Source of the DNA: Marinobacterium sp.
Lineage (GTDB): Bacteria; Pseudomonadota; Gammaproteobacteria; Pseudomonadales; Balneatricaceae
Direction of reading: 5' to 3'
Assembly (NCBI GenBank): GCA_030602245.1
Contig: JAUWAC010000003.1
Span: forward strand, 62,001-126,000
DNA length: 64,000 bases
The position numbers and the translations under genes are program-made. Position 1 is the stretch's first letter. Every line of letters starts with the position of its first letter. The notes under the pieces are model-generated. The model did not search any database and was not told the DNA's origin. It saw nothing but the letters and a program-made list of their open reading frames with translations. Shown in pieces: positions 9,020-18,551 of the stretch.

Positions 9020-10246
9020 TTGAAAACCCGCGCGATCACCGAACTGTTCAAACAGGCCCCATTCCCCGTCGTACTGCTTGATGACGACGCGCCGGAATGG
9101 CACAACGCCGCCTTTTCCGCCCTCGACGAACCGCTGCGCCGCGAGCTGATCAACTGGAGCAGCACGCAGGACAGCAGCAGCCGCTGGCAGCGGGGCGGGC
9201 GCCGGTTCGAACTGCTGATCGCCGGCCGCCATCGCCTGCTGATCGCCGCCGGCGACAGTGCAACCGAGGCGTCGCGCACGCTGCTACGCGGCCTGCTGCC
9301 GGCACTGGCCGCCGGCGGCGATCCCTGGCTGAACACGGCAACGGCGCTGGGCCCACTGCTCGGCTGGCCACACTGTGCCGCGGTAAAACACAAGTCCGCC
9401 CGCGCCGACGATCTGCTCGGCCACTGGCACGACGGCAGCCTGCGCCCGCCGCGTCATCTGCCGTTCGACGACAGCCTGGCGGCGCAGCTCTATGCCGCAC
9501 GCGACGACCAGCTGCTGGTCACGCAGCCCGCCGATGCCGCACCGACCGACCCGCTGTTCGCCGGCGAGCGCCCCGCGCTCTGGCTGGCACAGCGGGTTGA
9601 ATCGAGCAGCGGCGAGAGCCGCGGCTACCTCTGCGTCTGGGGTGAGCCGACGCCTGACGCGCTGACCCGCGCCATGCACCTGCTACCGCTGGCTGCCGAG
9701 CTGCTGACACAGCATCTGGCGCTGAGCAGCCGCGCCGACGGCGAACCCGCCCCGGTGCTCGCCGAGTACCCGTCGGACGACCTCACCGGGCTGCCCGGCC
9801 GTGCCGCCTTCGATGTCACGCTGGAAGCATTCGAGCGCCACTACGCGCAACACGGTCAGGATTGCGAAATGGCGATGCTGGACATCAACGGCCTGTCCGC
9901 AATCAACCAATCGCGCGGCGTTGCCTTCGGCGACACGGTGCTGCGCCGTTTCGCCGAACAGCTGTCGCATATCGGTCGTCCGGATGACCGCATCTTCCGC
10001 TTTGGCGGTGACGAGTTCGTCGTGCTGATGCCGTTCGGACAGGAACCGCCGCCGCTGCAACACCGCCTCGAGGAGATCGAACAGCGCCTGCGTGATACAT
10101 GCGGCATTGACAGCTTCAGCGTCGCCGCCGGCTTTGCCTGCCTGTCGGAAACCAACGGCAGCAGCGATGACCTGATGCTGCTCAGCGACCGCCGCCTGCG
10201 CCAGGCCAAGAGCGGACGCGGCAACGCTGATCGATCTGAGGTATGA
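9020..10246 (+). CDS. GGDEF-domain diguanylate cyclase
   Basis: A 408-aa cytosolic protein predicted to make cyclic di-GMP. The N-terminal 240 residues are rich in Ala and Arg and match no domain I can name; the opening (PFPVVLLDDDAPEWHNAAF) is vaguely PAS-like. The GGDEF domain spans about 252-405 with intact GGDEF at 329-333. It is preceded five residues earlier by R320-P-D-D323, the RxxD product-inhibition site. Substrate-site residues in MAMLDINGLSAINQ are present. It is therefore probably an active, feedback-inhibited enzyme. The start is TTG with GGAG about 9 nt upstream. It is followed 30 nt later by the TolC-type gene. Confidence 0.88.
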   Translation: MKTRAITELFKQAPFPVVLLDDDAPEWHNAAFSALDEPLRRELINWSSTQDSSSRWQRGGRRFELLIAGRHRLLIAAGDSATEASRTLLRGLLPALAAGGDPWLNTATALGPLLGWPHCAAVKHKSARADDLLGHWHDGSLRPPRHLPFDDSLAAQLYAARDDQLLVTQPADAAPTDPLFAGERPALWLAQRVESSSGESRGYLCVWGEPTPDALTRAMHLLPLAAELLTQHLALSSRADGEPAPVLAEYPSDDLTGLPGRAAFDVTLEAFERHYAQHGQDCEMAMLDINGLSAINQSRGVAFGDTVLRRFAEQLSHIGRPDDRIFRFGGDEFVVLMPFGQEPPPLQHRLEEIEQRLRDTCGIDSFSVAAGFACLSETNGSSDDLMLLSDRRLRQAKSGRGNADRSEV

Positions 10247-10276
10247 TCACTTCGGCATAATTTCGGGAGTTTTGGG

Positions 10277-11563
10277 ATGAAACCGATGATACGGACACTC
10301 AGCGCCGCCCTGCTGCTCTGCACCGCCCACGCCTGGGCCGGCGACCTGCACGACCTCTATCAGCGCGCACTGGCGAACGACCCGCAACTGAAAGCGGCCG
10401 AGGCCACCTACGCCGCCGACCGCGAAGCGCTGCCACAGAGCCGCGCCGCCCTGCTGCCGCAACTGGGACTGAGCGGCAACAGCACCCACAGCGAAACCCG
10501 CAGCTTCGACGGCAACAGCCACGGCTACAGTATTTCACTGAGCCAGCCGGTGTTTGATGCCAGCAGCTGGTTCAGCTTCAAACGCGGCCAGGTGCTGAGC
10601 GAAAAGGCCACACTGGAGTTCAGTCTCGCGCAACAGAATCTGATTCAGCGCACCGTCGATGCCTACCTTGGCGTGCTGCGCGCGCGCAGTCAGCTGGAAC
10701 TGGCGCAGGCACGCGAGCGCGCGCTCGAGCGACGGCTGGAGCAGGTCAACGCCCAGTTCGAGGTCGGCCTGATCGCGATCACCGACGTCCTCGACGCTCA
10801 GGCCTCTTACGATGCCGCCGCGGTGCAGCTGATCGAGGCCGAAGGCAGCCTGCGCAACAGTCTCGAAGCGGTGGAGCGTCTGGGTGGCGAGCCGGTCGAA
10901 CAGGTCGCTCCGTTGCGCGCCGACTATCCGATCGAGTCGGTCAGCCCCACCACCGCGGCCCCCTGGCTCGAGCGCGCACTGGCCGAAAACCTCGACTACC
11001 GCGTCAGCCAGCAGGATCACGCCGCGGCGCGGCGCTCACTGCAGGCCGCCCGCGCCGAACGCCTGCCCACACTGACCGTGGAAGCCCAGAGCGGCGAGAC
11101 CACCCAGGCCGGTGTCACCGATCCGTCAGACAGCATCGCGCTGCGCCTGACGATGCCGCTGTACAGCGGAGGCGCGATCGGTTCAGGCGTGCGTGAAGCG
11201 GATCAGCGCCAGCGCGCGGCACTGTTTACGCTGGAAGATCAGCGCCGTGAGCTGATCGAGCAGACCCGGTCGCTGCTGCGTGATCTCAACACCAGCGTCG
11301 AAAGCGTCAAGGCGCGGGCGCAGAGCATCAGGTCCCGCGAAACCGCGCTGGAAGCGACAGAAGAAGGATTTGCGGTGGGTACACGCAACGTGGTCGACGT
11401 ACTCGATGCGGAAAACGCACTGTATGAAGCCCGGCTCGACTATGCCAACGCCCGCTACGATCACATCAGTACGCTGTTTCGCTTCAAGCAGACAGTGGGC
11501 AGCCTGAGCCCGGAGGATCTGATCGCGCTCGACGAATGGCTCGATGCGAGCACACAGCCCTGA
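10277..11563 (+). CDS. tolC: TolC-family outer membrane protein
   Basis: A 428-aa outer-membrane channel subunit for type I secretion or tripartite efflux. A Sec signal peptide (MIRTLSAALLLCTAHAWA, cleavage near residue 22) is followed by the family-typical DLHDLYQRALANDPQLKAAE. The two halves of the TolC fold each show long coiled-coil helices (for example LELAQARERALERRLEQVNA and the FAVGTRNVVDVLDAENALY repeat) and short beta strands. The motif TDVLDAQASYDAA in the first half mirrors VVDVLDAENALYEA in the second, the internal duplication expected of TolC. No inner-membrane or adaptor partner lies beside it. Confidence 0.92.
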   Translation: MKPMIRTLSAALLLCTAHAWAGDLHDLYQRALANDPQLKAAEATYAADREALPQSRAALLPQLGLSGNSTHSETRSFDGNSHGYSISLSQPVFDASSWFSFKRGQVLSEKATLEFSLAQQNLIQRTVDAYLGVLRARSQLELAQARERALERRLEQVNAQFEVGLIAITDVLDAQASYDAAAVQLIEAEGSLRNSLEAVERLGGEPVEQVAPLRADYPIESVSPTTAAPWLERALAENLDYRVSQQDHAAARRSLQAARAERLPTLTVEAQSGETTQAGVTDPSDSIALRLTMPLYSGGAIGSGVREADQRQRAALFTLEDQRRELIEQTRSLLRDLNTSVESVKARAQSIRSRETALEATEEGFAVGTRNVVDVLDAENALYEARLDYANARYDHISTLFRFKQTVGSLSPEDLIALDEWLDASTQP

Positions 11564-11623
11564 GCGCCGCCGAGAAATAAAGAGCAGGACAGAACCGGTT
11601 TGAGAGGATAGCCGCCGACTGCG

Positions 11624-12412
11624 TCAGTGCACGGTCGGGTTATCCTCCTCGGCCTCCGACATGAGCGGATGGCCGTCCGGGTCGTGACCGATGGCCCCGA
11701 TCTCCAGCGCCCGCTCCAGCAGCTGCTGCACCAGCATTTCAGTCAGGTGTGCGCTGACGATGATGCCGGCCGGCGGATCACCTTCAAACAGCTCGTCATC
11801 GACCAGATCATCCGCGCGCAGCCCCAGCAGCAGCGGGTTTTCCACCAGCAGCGGCGCCAGATCATCCGGCGTAAAGATCGCATGATCCGAGGCCACCATC
11901 AGCGCCAGCTGATACGCATCGTGCGGACCCTCCTCGAGCCGCTCCAGATACACCTCTTCAGCACGGTTGAAAATCTGGCTGAGCTGACTGCGCCCGCGCG
12001 ACGGCGCGAATTCACCCGCCTCGGTGTAGTCGACACCGGTCACCGAGCCGACCGCATCGAGCTCGTGCGCGTCCACCAGCACGCGCCCCTCGGCGTCCAC
12101 ATCCAGCCAGTTGCGGCTGACCGCCAACGCAAGCAAGCCCTCCAGTGCAGCGGCAACGATATTGCTGGTCACGATCGCCCCGACACAGGGGTTCGGGCGC
12201 TCGCGATCATCATCGATCAGATCGCCGGCCCGCGCCGACAGCAGCTTGGGATCCTCCTGGATCAGCGCGGCAAGCTCGGGACCGGGCAGCCAAAGACGGG
12301 TATTACAGATGCGGTGGGCGGTGAGGTAGGGTTCCACCTCACCGTTGTCGACCATGGCCTGCACGTATTCACGGCGGACCCGATCAAGCATATCGGCCAG
12401 TGTCTGACTCAT
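11624..12412 (-). CDS. Uncharacterised cytosolic protein with an internal duplication
   Basis: A 262-aa acidic protein I do not recognise. It has no signal peptide or membrane segment. Two halves are related: a segment near residues 30-105 (ELAALIQEDPKLL, then AGDLIDD, then GAIVTSNIVAAALEGLL) matches one near 180-250 (DLAPLLVENPLLL, then ADDLVDD, then GIIVSAHLTEMLVQQLL). Each half ends in a short G/D-rich turn (DVDAEGRVLVD and GHDPDGHPLMS). The start is set at ATG with GGGAGGA about 9 nt upstream. A longer GTG reading is less likely. It converges with the tolC-type gene. Confidence 0.75.
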   Translation of the reverse strand: MSQTLADMLDRVRREYVQAMVDNGEVEPYLTAHRICNTRLWLPGPELAALIQEDPKLLSARAGDLIDDDRERPNPCVGAIVTSNIVAAALEGLLALAVSRNWLDVDAEGRVLVDAHELDAVGSVTGVDYTEAGEFAPSRGRSQLSQIFNRAEEVYLERLEEGPHDAYQLALMVASDHAIFTPDDLAPLLVENPLLLGLRADDLVDDELFEGDPPAGIIVSAHLTEMLVQQLLERALEIGAIGHDPDGHPLMSEAEEDNPTVH

Positions 12413-12522
12413 GCGGCGCCATCCTCCCGGTAACACTCAGGTGTGGTCATTAATAGTAACCTGCACACCACGGTTTGCACGTTTGAGCGCGAAAAGAGGT
12501 GAAACGCGGCGCGCCGGCAGGC

Positions 12523-13164
12523 TCAGTGGATGGTGATACCGACCGGCTGCACACGATCCTTGATGCGGTCAAACGCCTGGCGCAGATCGGCCAGCGGCAT
12601 CAGGCCGTAATCGAGCGGATCAGCCGGCAGTTCGTACCAATCCAGCGACCAGATACGCGTCATCAGCTCGTACTCGCCGATCAGCGCATCCAGCAGGATC
12701 ATCACCGCCTCGACGCGGGGGTCCATCTCCAGAATACGCGGCGCGTCGGTCATATAGATCGCCAACTGCAGCTTGCCGTTCAGCTCACGCAGGGAGCACC
12801 AGAACTCGTCGATCTCGCACAGCTCATCGCCCATGTTGACGAATGCCGGCACCGGGTCGTAGCGCTCGTTGAAGGCCCGGAAATTGATGCCGTTCAGCTC
12901 CGGCGCGGCTCCCACCAGACTGAGCACGGCGTGGATCGATTCAGGGTATCCGTCACAGCCAAACACCATCTCCACCGGGCCCTGTTCCGATTCGCACTCG
13001 AAGTGGAAGGTCAGGTTGCGGTCGATCTTCTGCAGGCTGGTGCGGTAGGCGTTGAGCAGCGGCTCAGCCTCGAACTGCATGTCGCGCTGACTGGACAACA
13101 GCTGATCCAGCGTGCGCTCGATCTGCTGCCAGAAATCCTCTATCTGCTTGCGGCTATAGTTCAT
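12523..13164 (-). CDS. Uncharacterised protein downstream of dcd
   Basis: A 213-aa soluble, acidic protein with no signal peptide or membrane helix. It has a helical start (NYSRKQIEDFWQQIERTLDQ) followed by probable beta-rich segments (RNLTFHFECESEQGPVEMVF). Its N-terminal half recalls small DUF695-type proteins, but this is only a resemblance. It starts 21 nt after the dcd stop in the same direction, so it is probably cotranscribed with dcd. Confidence 0.72.
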   Translation of the reverse strand: MNYSRKQIEDFWQQIERTLDQLLSSQRDMQFEAEPLLNAYRTSLQKIDRNLTFHFECESEQGPVEMVFGCDGYPESIHAVLSLVGAAPELNGINFRAFNERYDPVPAFVNMGDELCEIDEFWCSLRELNGKLQLAIYMTDAPRILEMDPRVEAVMILLDALIGEYELMTRIWSLDWYELPADPLDYGLMPLADLRQAFDRIKDRVQPVGITIH

Positions 13165-13185
13165 GGGCGTTTGCTGTGTAGGTGC

Positions 13186-13752
13186 TCAGGTGCGGGGCAC
13201 GACCACGCCGGTCTGCCCCTGATATTTGCCGTTACGATCACGGTAGGAGGTTTCGCAGACCTCGTCGGCGCCGAGGAACAGCATCTGGGCGACACCTTCG
13301 TGCGCATAGATCTTCGCCGGCAGCGGCGTGGTATTGGAAAACTCGAGGGTCACATGCCCTTCCCACTCGGGCTCCAGCGGCGTCACGTTGACGATGATGC
13401 CGCAGCGGGCATAGGTGCTCTTGCCCAGACAGATCGTCAGCACGTCGCGCGGAATACGGAAATACTCGACGGTACGCGCCAGTGCGAATGAGTTGGGCGG
13501 GATGATGCAGACGTCCGACTTGACGTCCACGAAGCTGCCCTCGTCAAAGTTCTTCGGATCAACGATCGATGAGTTGATGTTGGTGAAGATCTTGAACTCG
13601 TCAGCGCAGCGCACGTCGTAGCCGTAGCTCGAGGTGCCATAGGAGACGATCGGCTGATCGTTGCTGCGACGCACCTGCGACGGCTCGAACGGTTCGATCA
13701 TCTTGTGTTCGGCCGCCATGCGGCGGATCCAGCTGTCTGACTTGATACCCAT
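13186..13752 (-). CDS. dcd: dCTP deaminase
   Basis: Dcd, 188 aa, deaminates dCTP to dUTP, which is then converted to dUMP for thymidylate synthesis. It is a homotrimer of the dUTPase fold. Signature residues are visible: [13 protein letters not shown], the [20 protein letters not shown] block with the catalytic Glu and nucleotide-binding Arg/Ser, and the C-terminal [12 protein letters not shown] tail that closes the active site. Length matches the E. coli enzyme (193 aa). It lies 126 nt downstream of apbC, a pairing common in gammaproteobacteria. Confidence 0.97.
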   Translation of the reverse strand: MGIKSDSWIRRMAAEHKMIEPFEPSQVRRSNDQPIVSYGTSSYGYDVRCADEFKIFTNINSSIVDPKNFDEGSFVDVKSDVCIIPPNSFALARTVEYFRIPRDVLTICLGKSTYARCGIIVNVTPLEPEWEGHVTLEFSNTTPLPAKIYAHEGVAQMLFLGADEVCETSYRDRNGKYQGQTGVVVPRT

Positions 13753-13878
13753 AAAGACCTTTCGTACACCCCTGTCTGGACTGGTTCGGGACGCGCCATT
13801 CTACAGCGCTTTCGCCCCGAAACGCCAGTGGGGCGCGGCAAACGGCACGGCCAGAACCGCGCCGCTGCCGCCCCGTAC

Positions 13879-14973
13879 TCAGTCGTTGAAAATCGCGATA
13901 TTGGGCATCGCACGGCTCTGCTGCTGACGCCGTGCCAGCAGTGCCGAGGCGCGACAGGCGATCTCCAGATAGCGCTGTGCATGCGGCCCCTCGGGGTCCG
14001 CCACCACGGTGGCGACGCCGCTGTCGGCCTGCTCGCGGATCGCCAGCGCCAACGGCAGCTGCCCGAGCAGCGCGCAATCGTAGTCGGTGGCCAGCTTCTC
14101 GCCGCCGCCGACACCGAAAATCGCCTCTTCGTGGCCGCAGTGGCTGCAGATATGGGTGCTCATGTTTTCGATAACGCCGAGCACGGGAATATCGACCTTA
14201 CGGAACATCTCGATACCCTTACGCGCATCGAGCAGGGCAATATCCTGCGGCGTCGTCACGATGATCGCCGCCGTCACCGGCACCCGCTGCGACAGCGTCA
14301 GCTGGATATCGCCGGTGCCCGGCGGCATATCGATCAACAGGTAATCAAGATCCTGCCACAGGGTCTGGTTCAGCAACTGCTGCAGGGCACCGCTGACCAT
14401 CGGTCCACGCCATACCATCGGCGTGTCGTCGTCGACGAGAAAACTCATCGACATCACCTGAATGCCGTGTGCTTCAATCGGCAGGAAGTATTTTTCATCG
14501 GCACTTTCCGGGCGCGTGCCGGAGGGCACCCCCAGCATCATGCCCTGGCTCGGACCGTAGATATCGGCATCCAGCACACCGACCCGAGCGCCCTGCGCGC
14601 GCAGCGCCAGTGCCAGATTGGTGGTGGTGGTGGATTTGCCGACCCCGCCCTTGCCCGAGGCGATGGCGATGATGTTGCGCACACCCGCCAGACCCGGCAG
14701 CTGCTTCTGCGTCGGCGTCGTGCGGATCGCCTGCGTGATGCGGATATCGACCACAGCATCACCGGTCAGCGGCGCCAGCGCCGCCGCCAGCTGACCACGC
14801 AGCTGCTGATGCTCACAGGCACCGGCATACGGCAGACACAGGGAGACGATGGCCCCCTCCGGTGTCACGTCGATACCCTCTATGGCCTGCGCCTCGGCCA
14901 GCGACTGGCCCAGCCACGGATCGATGAAATCGGCTACCGCCTGCTCCAGCGCGGTCTTGTTGATCTGCGGCAT
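13879..14973 (-). CDS. apbC: Iron-sulfur cluster carrier protein ApbC/Mrp
   Basis: A 364-aa Mrp/NBP35-family P-loop ATPase that carries [4Fe-4S] clusters to apoproteins. An N-terminal MIP18-like region (residues about 1-85) precedes the deviant Walker A GKGGVGKST. The dimer-bridging CxxC is C-S-H-C in MSTHICSHCGHE. DMPPGTGDIQLTL and TTPQDIALLDARKG are typical of the family. The start is ATG after GCAGGAGT. It belongs to the minus-strand cluster with dcd; metG, often beside apbC in this group, is also nearby but divergent. Confidence 0.96.
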   Translation of the reverse strand: MPQINKTALEQAVADFIDPWLGQSLAEAQAIEGIDVTPEGAIVSLCLPYAGACEHQQLRGQLAAALAPLTGDAVVDIRITQAIRTTPTQKQLPGLAGVRNIIAIASGKGGVGKSTTTTNLALALRAQGARVGVLDADIYGPSQGMMLGVPSGTRPESADEKYFLPIEAHGIQVMSMSFLVDDDTPMVWRGPMVSGALQQLLNQTLWQDLDYLLIDMPPGTGDIQLTLSQRVPVTAAIIVTTPQDIALLDARKGIEMFRKVDIPVLGVIENMSTHICSHCGHEEAIFGVGGGEKLATDYDCALLGQLPLALAIREQADSGVATVVADPEGPHAQRYLEIACRASALLARRQQQSRAMPNIAIFND

Positions 14974-15023
14974 GCTTTACTCCTGCCTGCTTAATTCCTG
15001 ACTAAATTGGTTGGATATGGCGA

Positions 15024-18000
15024 TTATGACGAATCCCGTTTGCTCATGTCCAGCGCGAGACGGCGCGCCGCCTGCAGATCGGCCTTGCCGGCACCGAGAA
15101 ACGGCAGCTCAGCAACCGCATACACCCGCGCCGGCTGCATCAGTGGCGGCATGCCGCCACGGCGCAACTGTTCGGCCACGCCATCACAGGACTCGCCCTC
15201 GACCAGCAACACGATCTGCTCACCTTTGCGCGCATCCGGCACGGCGGCAGCGATCATGCGCTGGTCCGCGCTCAGAATCCGCTGCGCCTGCTCCTCAACG
15301 GCCCCGAGCGAGATCATCTCGCCGCCGATCTTGACAAAGCGCGAGTAACGATCGATCAGCGTCAGGAAGCCATCTTCATCGAGACAGCCCTTGTCGCCGG
15401 TGATGTACCAGCGCAGCCCTTCCCGCTCAAAGATCACCTCGCCGGTGCGCTGCGGATCATCGAGATAGCCCTGCATGATCTGACTGCCCCCGATCAGCAC
15501 CATACCGGCTTCACCGATCGGCAGCGGCTGCAGGCTATCGGGGTCGACCACCTGAAACCAGGAGCCGGGCAACGCCATGCCCACGGTACCCGGCTTGTGG
15601 CCCACCTGCACTGTCCAGTAGCGCGTATCCAGATGATCCGGCAGGTTGACGCTCGCCACCGGCGTGGTTTCGGTACAGCCGTAACCCTCCAGTATGCGTT
15701 TATGGAAGCGTCGCTCGAACTGCTCGCGTACATCCGGCGCCAGCCGTTCGGCACCGGCCACCACCAGACGCAGCGATTCAAACATCAGCGGCTGCACCCG
15801 GGGCTGGCGCGCATAGAGGCGCAGAAAAGTGCTGGTGCCACACAGCAGCGTGGCCTGCCAGCGCGCCACCGCCTTGCCGACGTTGACGGCGTCGGTCGGG
15901 TCAGGGTGACAGATCAGCGGTACGCCTTCGATCAACGGCATCAGTGTCGTCGCCGTCAGGCCAAAGGCATGGAACAGCGGCAGCGTGCCCATCACCCGGT
16001 CGTCATCGCGGATATTGAACACATCGGCGATCTGTTTCAGGTTCGCCATGATGTTGCGATGGCTGAGCATCACCCCTTTGGGCTGACCTTCGCTGCCCGA
16101 CGAGAACAGAATCGCCGCCGTGGCGTCGATATCGGACACACCACCGAGCCAGCGCTTGAGCAGCCAGACCGGCAGCAGGCGCACCAGCACCAGCGTCAGC
16201 AGCTGTTCAGTTTTGCCGATCTGTTCACGCAGCCGCTCAAGCTCGATCAGCTCGCAGCCCTCGAACAGGGGCGCCAGGTCGATGCCACGCTGATTCAGAC
16301 GCTCAAGAAAACGGCGCGACGTGACGATCGTTTGGAGGCCAGCGCGAGTGCGGGCGCTGCGCAGCGCATCCAGCGACGCGGTGTAATTGAGCGGCACCAG
16401 CGTGCGACCACACATCAGCAGCGCGAGCAGGCCCACCACACCGCCAACGGCGGTGGGCAGCAGGACACCGACCCGCTGCCCTTCGCAATGACGCAGGCGA
16501 CGGGCCAGCAGTGCACTGCCGGCAAGCAGGCGCAGATGACTCAGGGGCGGGCCGTTGAGCTCGGTCACCGCCCACTCCGACGGCACCGCCCGCGCCGTGC
16601 TGATAAACGCCCGCGCCAGCGGTTCGAGTTGATCGGCATACGCATCCCAGGCGTGTATCGACAGCACCGAAACCGCTCGCTTCACCTCCGGCGCTTTCGC
16701 CGTCAGCGCCATCGGCGCACCAAACGCCAGCGTCACCTCGCGCTTCCAGCCGGCGCGGCGGGCGCTCTGCATCCGCGCCGTCGAGCGCGAGAAGCGACTG
16801 CCCCAGAGCCCACGCAGATAGAACGGCACGATGACAACCTGTTCCATCCCCGGCTCCTCGGCCAGACGCTCATAACCGCGCTTGAATGTCCCCAGCTGGC
16901 CGCTGTAACTGATCGCTCCCTCCGGGAACAGGCACACCACCTTGCCCTCGCGCAGCAGCTCAGCCACCCGATTCATCGCCTCGCGGCTCTTGGCGGATGA
17001 GATCGGGATGACGCGGTACAGGTCGAGCAGCCATTTCAGATACCAGCGCTCGTAGATCGAGCGCTCCATGACGAAGTGCACATGACGGGGACAGGCGAGC
17101 TGCACCATCGCCCAGTCGAGCCAGCTGATATGATTGCCGAGCAGCAGCACCCCCTGACCATCCGCCGGCAGGTGCTCGAAACCGAGAATATCGAGACGAT
17201 AACGCCGGTGCAGCAGCACCCGCACGATCAGGCGCAGAAACGCTTCCGGCAGCCGCACCAGCGCCACCCCGGCGGCGAGCGTGGCAACCAGCGCCAACGC
17301 AATCAGCAGTGCACGCGCGGGCACATCGGCCAATGCACTGGCGACCGTCGCGATCAGCGCCGACACCATCGCCACGTTCTGCAGGAAGTTGTTACCGGCC
17401 AGAATCGACCCGCTCTGGCCGACGGGCGCATGAAACTGAATCAGCGCATTGAGCGGCACCACCATCATCGCGCCACCGATACCGATCAGGAAGAACAGCA
17501 GCCCGGCCTGCACCAGCCCGCTGGCCGCCGGCAGTAACACCAGTCCCAGCGCCACCAGAATCGTGCCGGCCGGAATCAGGCCGGTATTGATATGGTGTCG
17601 CGACAGATTGGCCACCATGATCGAGCCCACCAGAATGCCAACCCCGGCCTGCGCCAGTGCGCCCTGAATGTAGAAGGTGTTGACCTCGCCCAGATGGGTT
17701 TCCACGTAGGCCGGATAGACCGCCACCATCACCTGGCTGATCGACCAGAACAGAGCCAGCCCCATCACCGACCAGAAAATCGGGCCGTGGCCGGTGATGC
17801 GCCCCAGATTGCGCCGCAGCAGGCGGCCGCGCAGGTAGCGATTCAGGTCCAGCCGTTCCTGCGGATGCGCTTCGCCGTCGGGCAGGCGCAGCGCGACCAG
17901 CCATTGCACGACCGCCAGCGCCACCAGCAGCCAACCCAGCGGCGCGACCTGCATCAGCACCTGCTCCGGGTGTTGCTCGAGCACGGGGGTCAGCGCCAGC

Positions 18001-18527
18001 CGATACTCGAACAGCGCCGAAAACAGCACGATCGCGCCGAGAATGGAGATGATTGTCGCCGCCTGCACCCACCCGTTGGCACCGCTGAGATTATCGGCGC
18101 CGACCAGCTCACGGATATAACCATATTTGGCCGGCGAGTAGAGCGCACTCTGGGTGGCGAGCAGGAAGGTCATCGCAAACGCGGGGATGAACCAGCCCCG
18201 GTAGTAACAGAGCGTGATCGCCAGTGCGAGGCCCACGGCCGCCAGCGCCGCCAGTCGCATCACGCGCGGCTTGGCGAAGCGGTCCGACAGAAAGCCGGCC
18301 GGCGTGAACAGCAGGATGAACGGGAGCAGCACCAGTGCGTTGACGACCGCGGTCAGCAGCACCTGATCCGGCCCGTCGTAAGCCTTGAACAGGGTGTTCT
18401 GAATCAGGATCTTGTGGCCCAGATCCAGCGTCGCATTCAGGTAGGCGACGACAACGAAAGCGAGGAACCCCCGGTGGCGCCAGAGCGGTCTGCTGTGCTC
18501 GGTCCTGTCGCCTCGCGCTGACACCAT
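15024..18527 (-). CDS. aas: LplT-PlsC-Aas fusion: lysophospholipid flippase/acyltransferase/acyl-ACP synthetase
   Basis: A 1167-aa three-part inner-membrane protein. Residues about 15-415 form an MFS lysophospholipid transporter like LplT. About 430-620 form a PlsC acyltransferase with the HxxxxD motif in NHISWLD and the later FPEGAIS motif. About 640-1155 form an AMP-forming acyl-ACP synthetase, with FSSGSEGQPKGVMLSHRN, EGYGCTETTP and the ITGDKGCLDEDGF core. In E. coli lplT and aas are separate neighbouring genes whose products retrieve and reacylate 2-acyl-lysophosphatidylethanolamine. Here the whole salvage route is one polypeptide. It lies 24 nt downstream of trmA on the same strand. Confidence 0.93.
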   Translation of the reverse strand: MVSARGDRTEHSRPLWRHRGFLAFVVVAYLNATLDLGHKILIQNTLFKAYDGPDQVLLTAVVNALVLLPFILLFTPAGFLSDRFAKPRVMRLAALAAVGLALAITLCYYRGWFIPAFAMTFLLATQSALYSPAKYGYIRELVGADNLSGANGWVQAATIISILGAIVLFSALFEYRLALTPVLEQHPEQVLMQVAPLGWLLVALAVVQWLVALRLPDGEAHPQERLDLNRYLRGRLLRRNLGRITGHGPIFWSVMGLALFWSISQVMVAVYPAYVETHLGEVNTFYIQGALAQAGVGILVGSIMVANLSRHHINTGLIPAGTILVALGLVLLPAASGLVQAGLLFFLIGIGGAMMVVPLNALIQFHAPVGQSGSILAGNNFLQNVAMVSALIATVASALADVPARALLIALALVATLAAGVALVRLPEAFLRLIVRVLLHRRYRLDILGFEHLPADGQGVLLLGNHISWLDWAMVQLACPRHVHFVMERSIYERWYLKWLLDLYRVIPISSAKSREAMNRVAELLREGKVVCLFPEGAISYSGQLGTFKRGYERLAEEPGMEQVVIVPFYLRGLWGSRFSRSTARMQSARRAGWKREVTLAFGAPMALTAKAPEVKRAVSVLSIHAWDAYADQLEPLARAFISTARAVPSEWAVTELNGPPLSHLRLLAGSALLARRLRHCEGQRVGVLLPTAVGGVVGLLALLMCGRTLVPLNYTASLDALRSARTRAGLQTIVTSRRFLERLNQRGIDLAPLFEGCELIELERLREQIGKTEQLLTLVLVRLLPVWLLKRWLGGVSDIDATAAILFSSGSEGQPKGVMLSHRNIMANLKQIADVFNIRDDDRVMGTLPLFHAFGLTATTLMPLIEGVPLICHPDPTDAVNVGKAVARWQATLLCGTSTFLRLYARQPRVQPLMFESLRLVVAGAERLAPDVREQFERRFHKRILEGYGCTETTPVASVNLPDHLDTRYWTVQVGHKPGTVGMALPGSWFQVVDPDSLQPLPIGEAGMVLIGGSQIMQGYLDDPQRTGEVIFEREGLRWYITGDKGCLDEDGFLTLIDRYSRFVKIGGEMISLGAVEEQAQRILSADQRMIAAAVPDARKGEQIVLLVEGESCDGVAEQLRRGGMPPLMQPARVYAVAELPFLGAGKADLQAARRLALDMSKRDSS

Positions 18528-18551
18528 CGTTCTCCCCTGTCGGCAGCGGCG

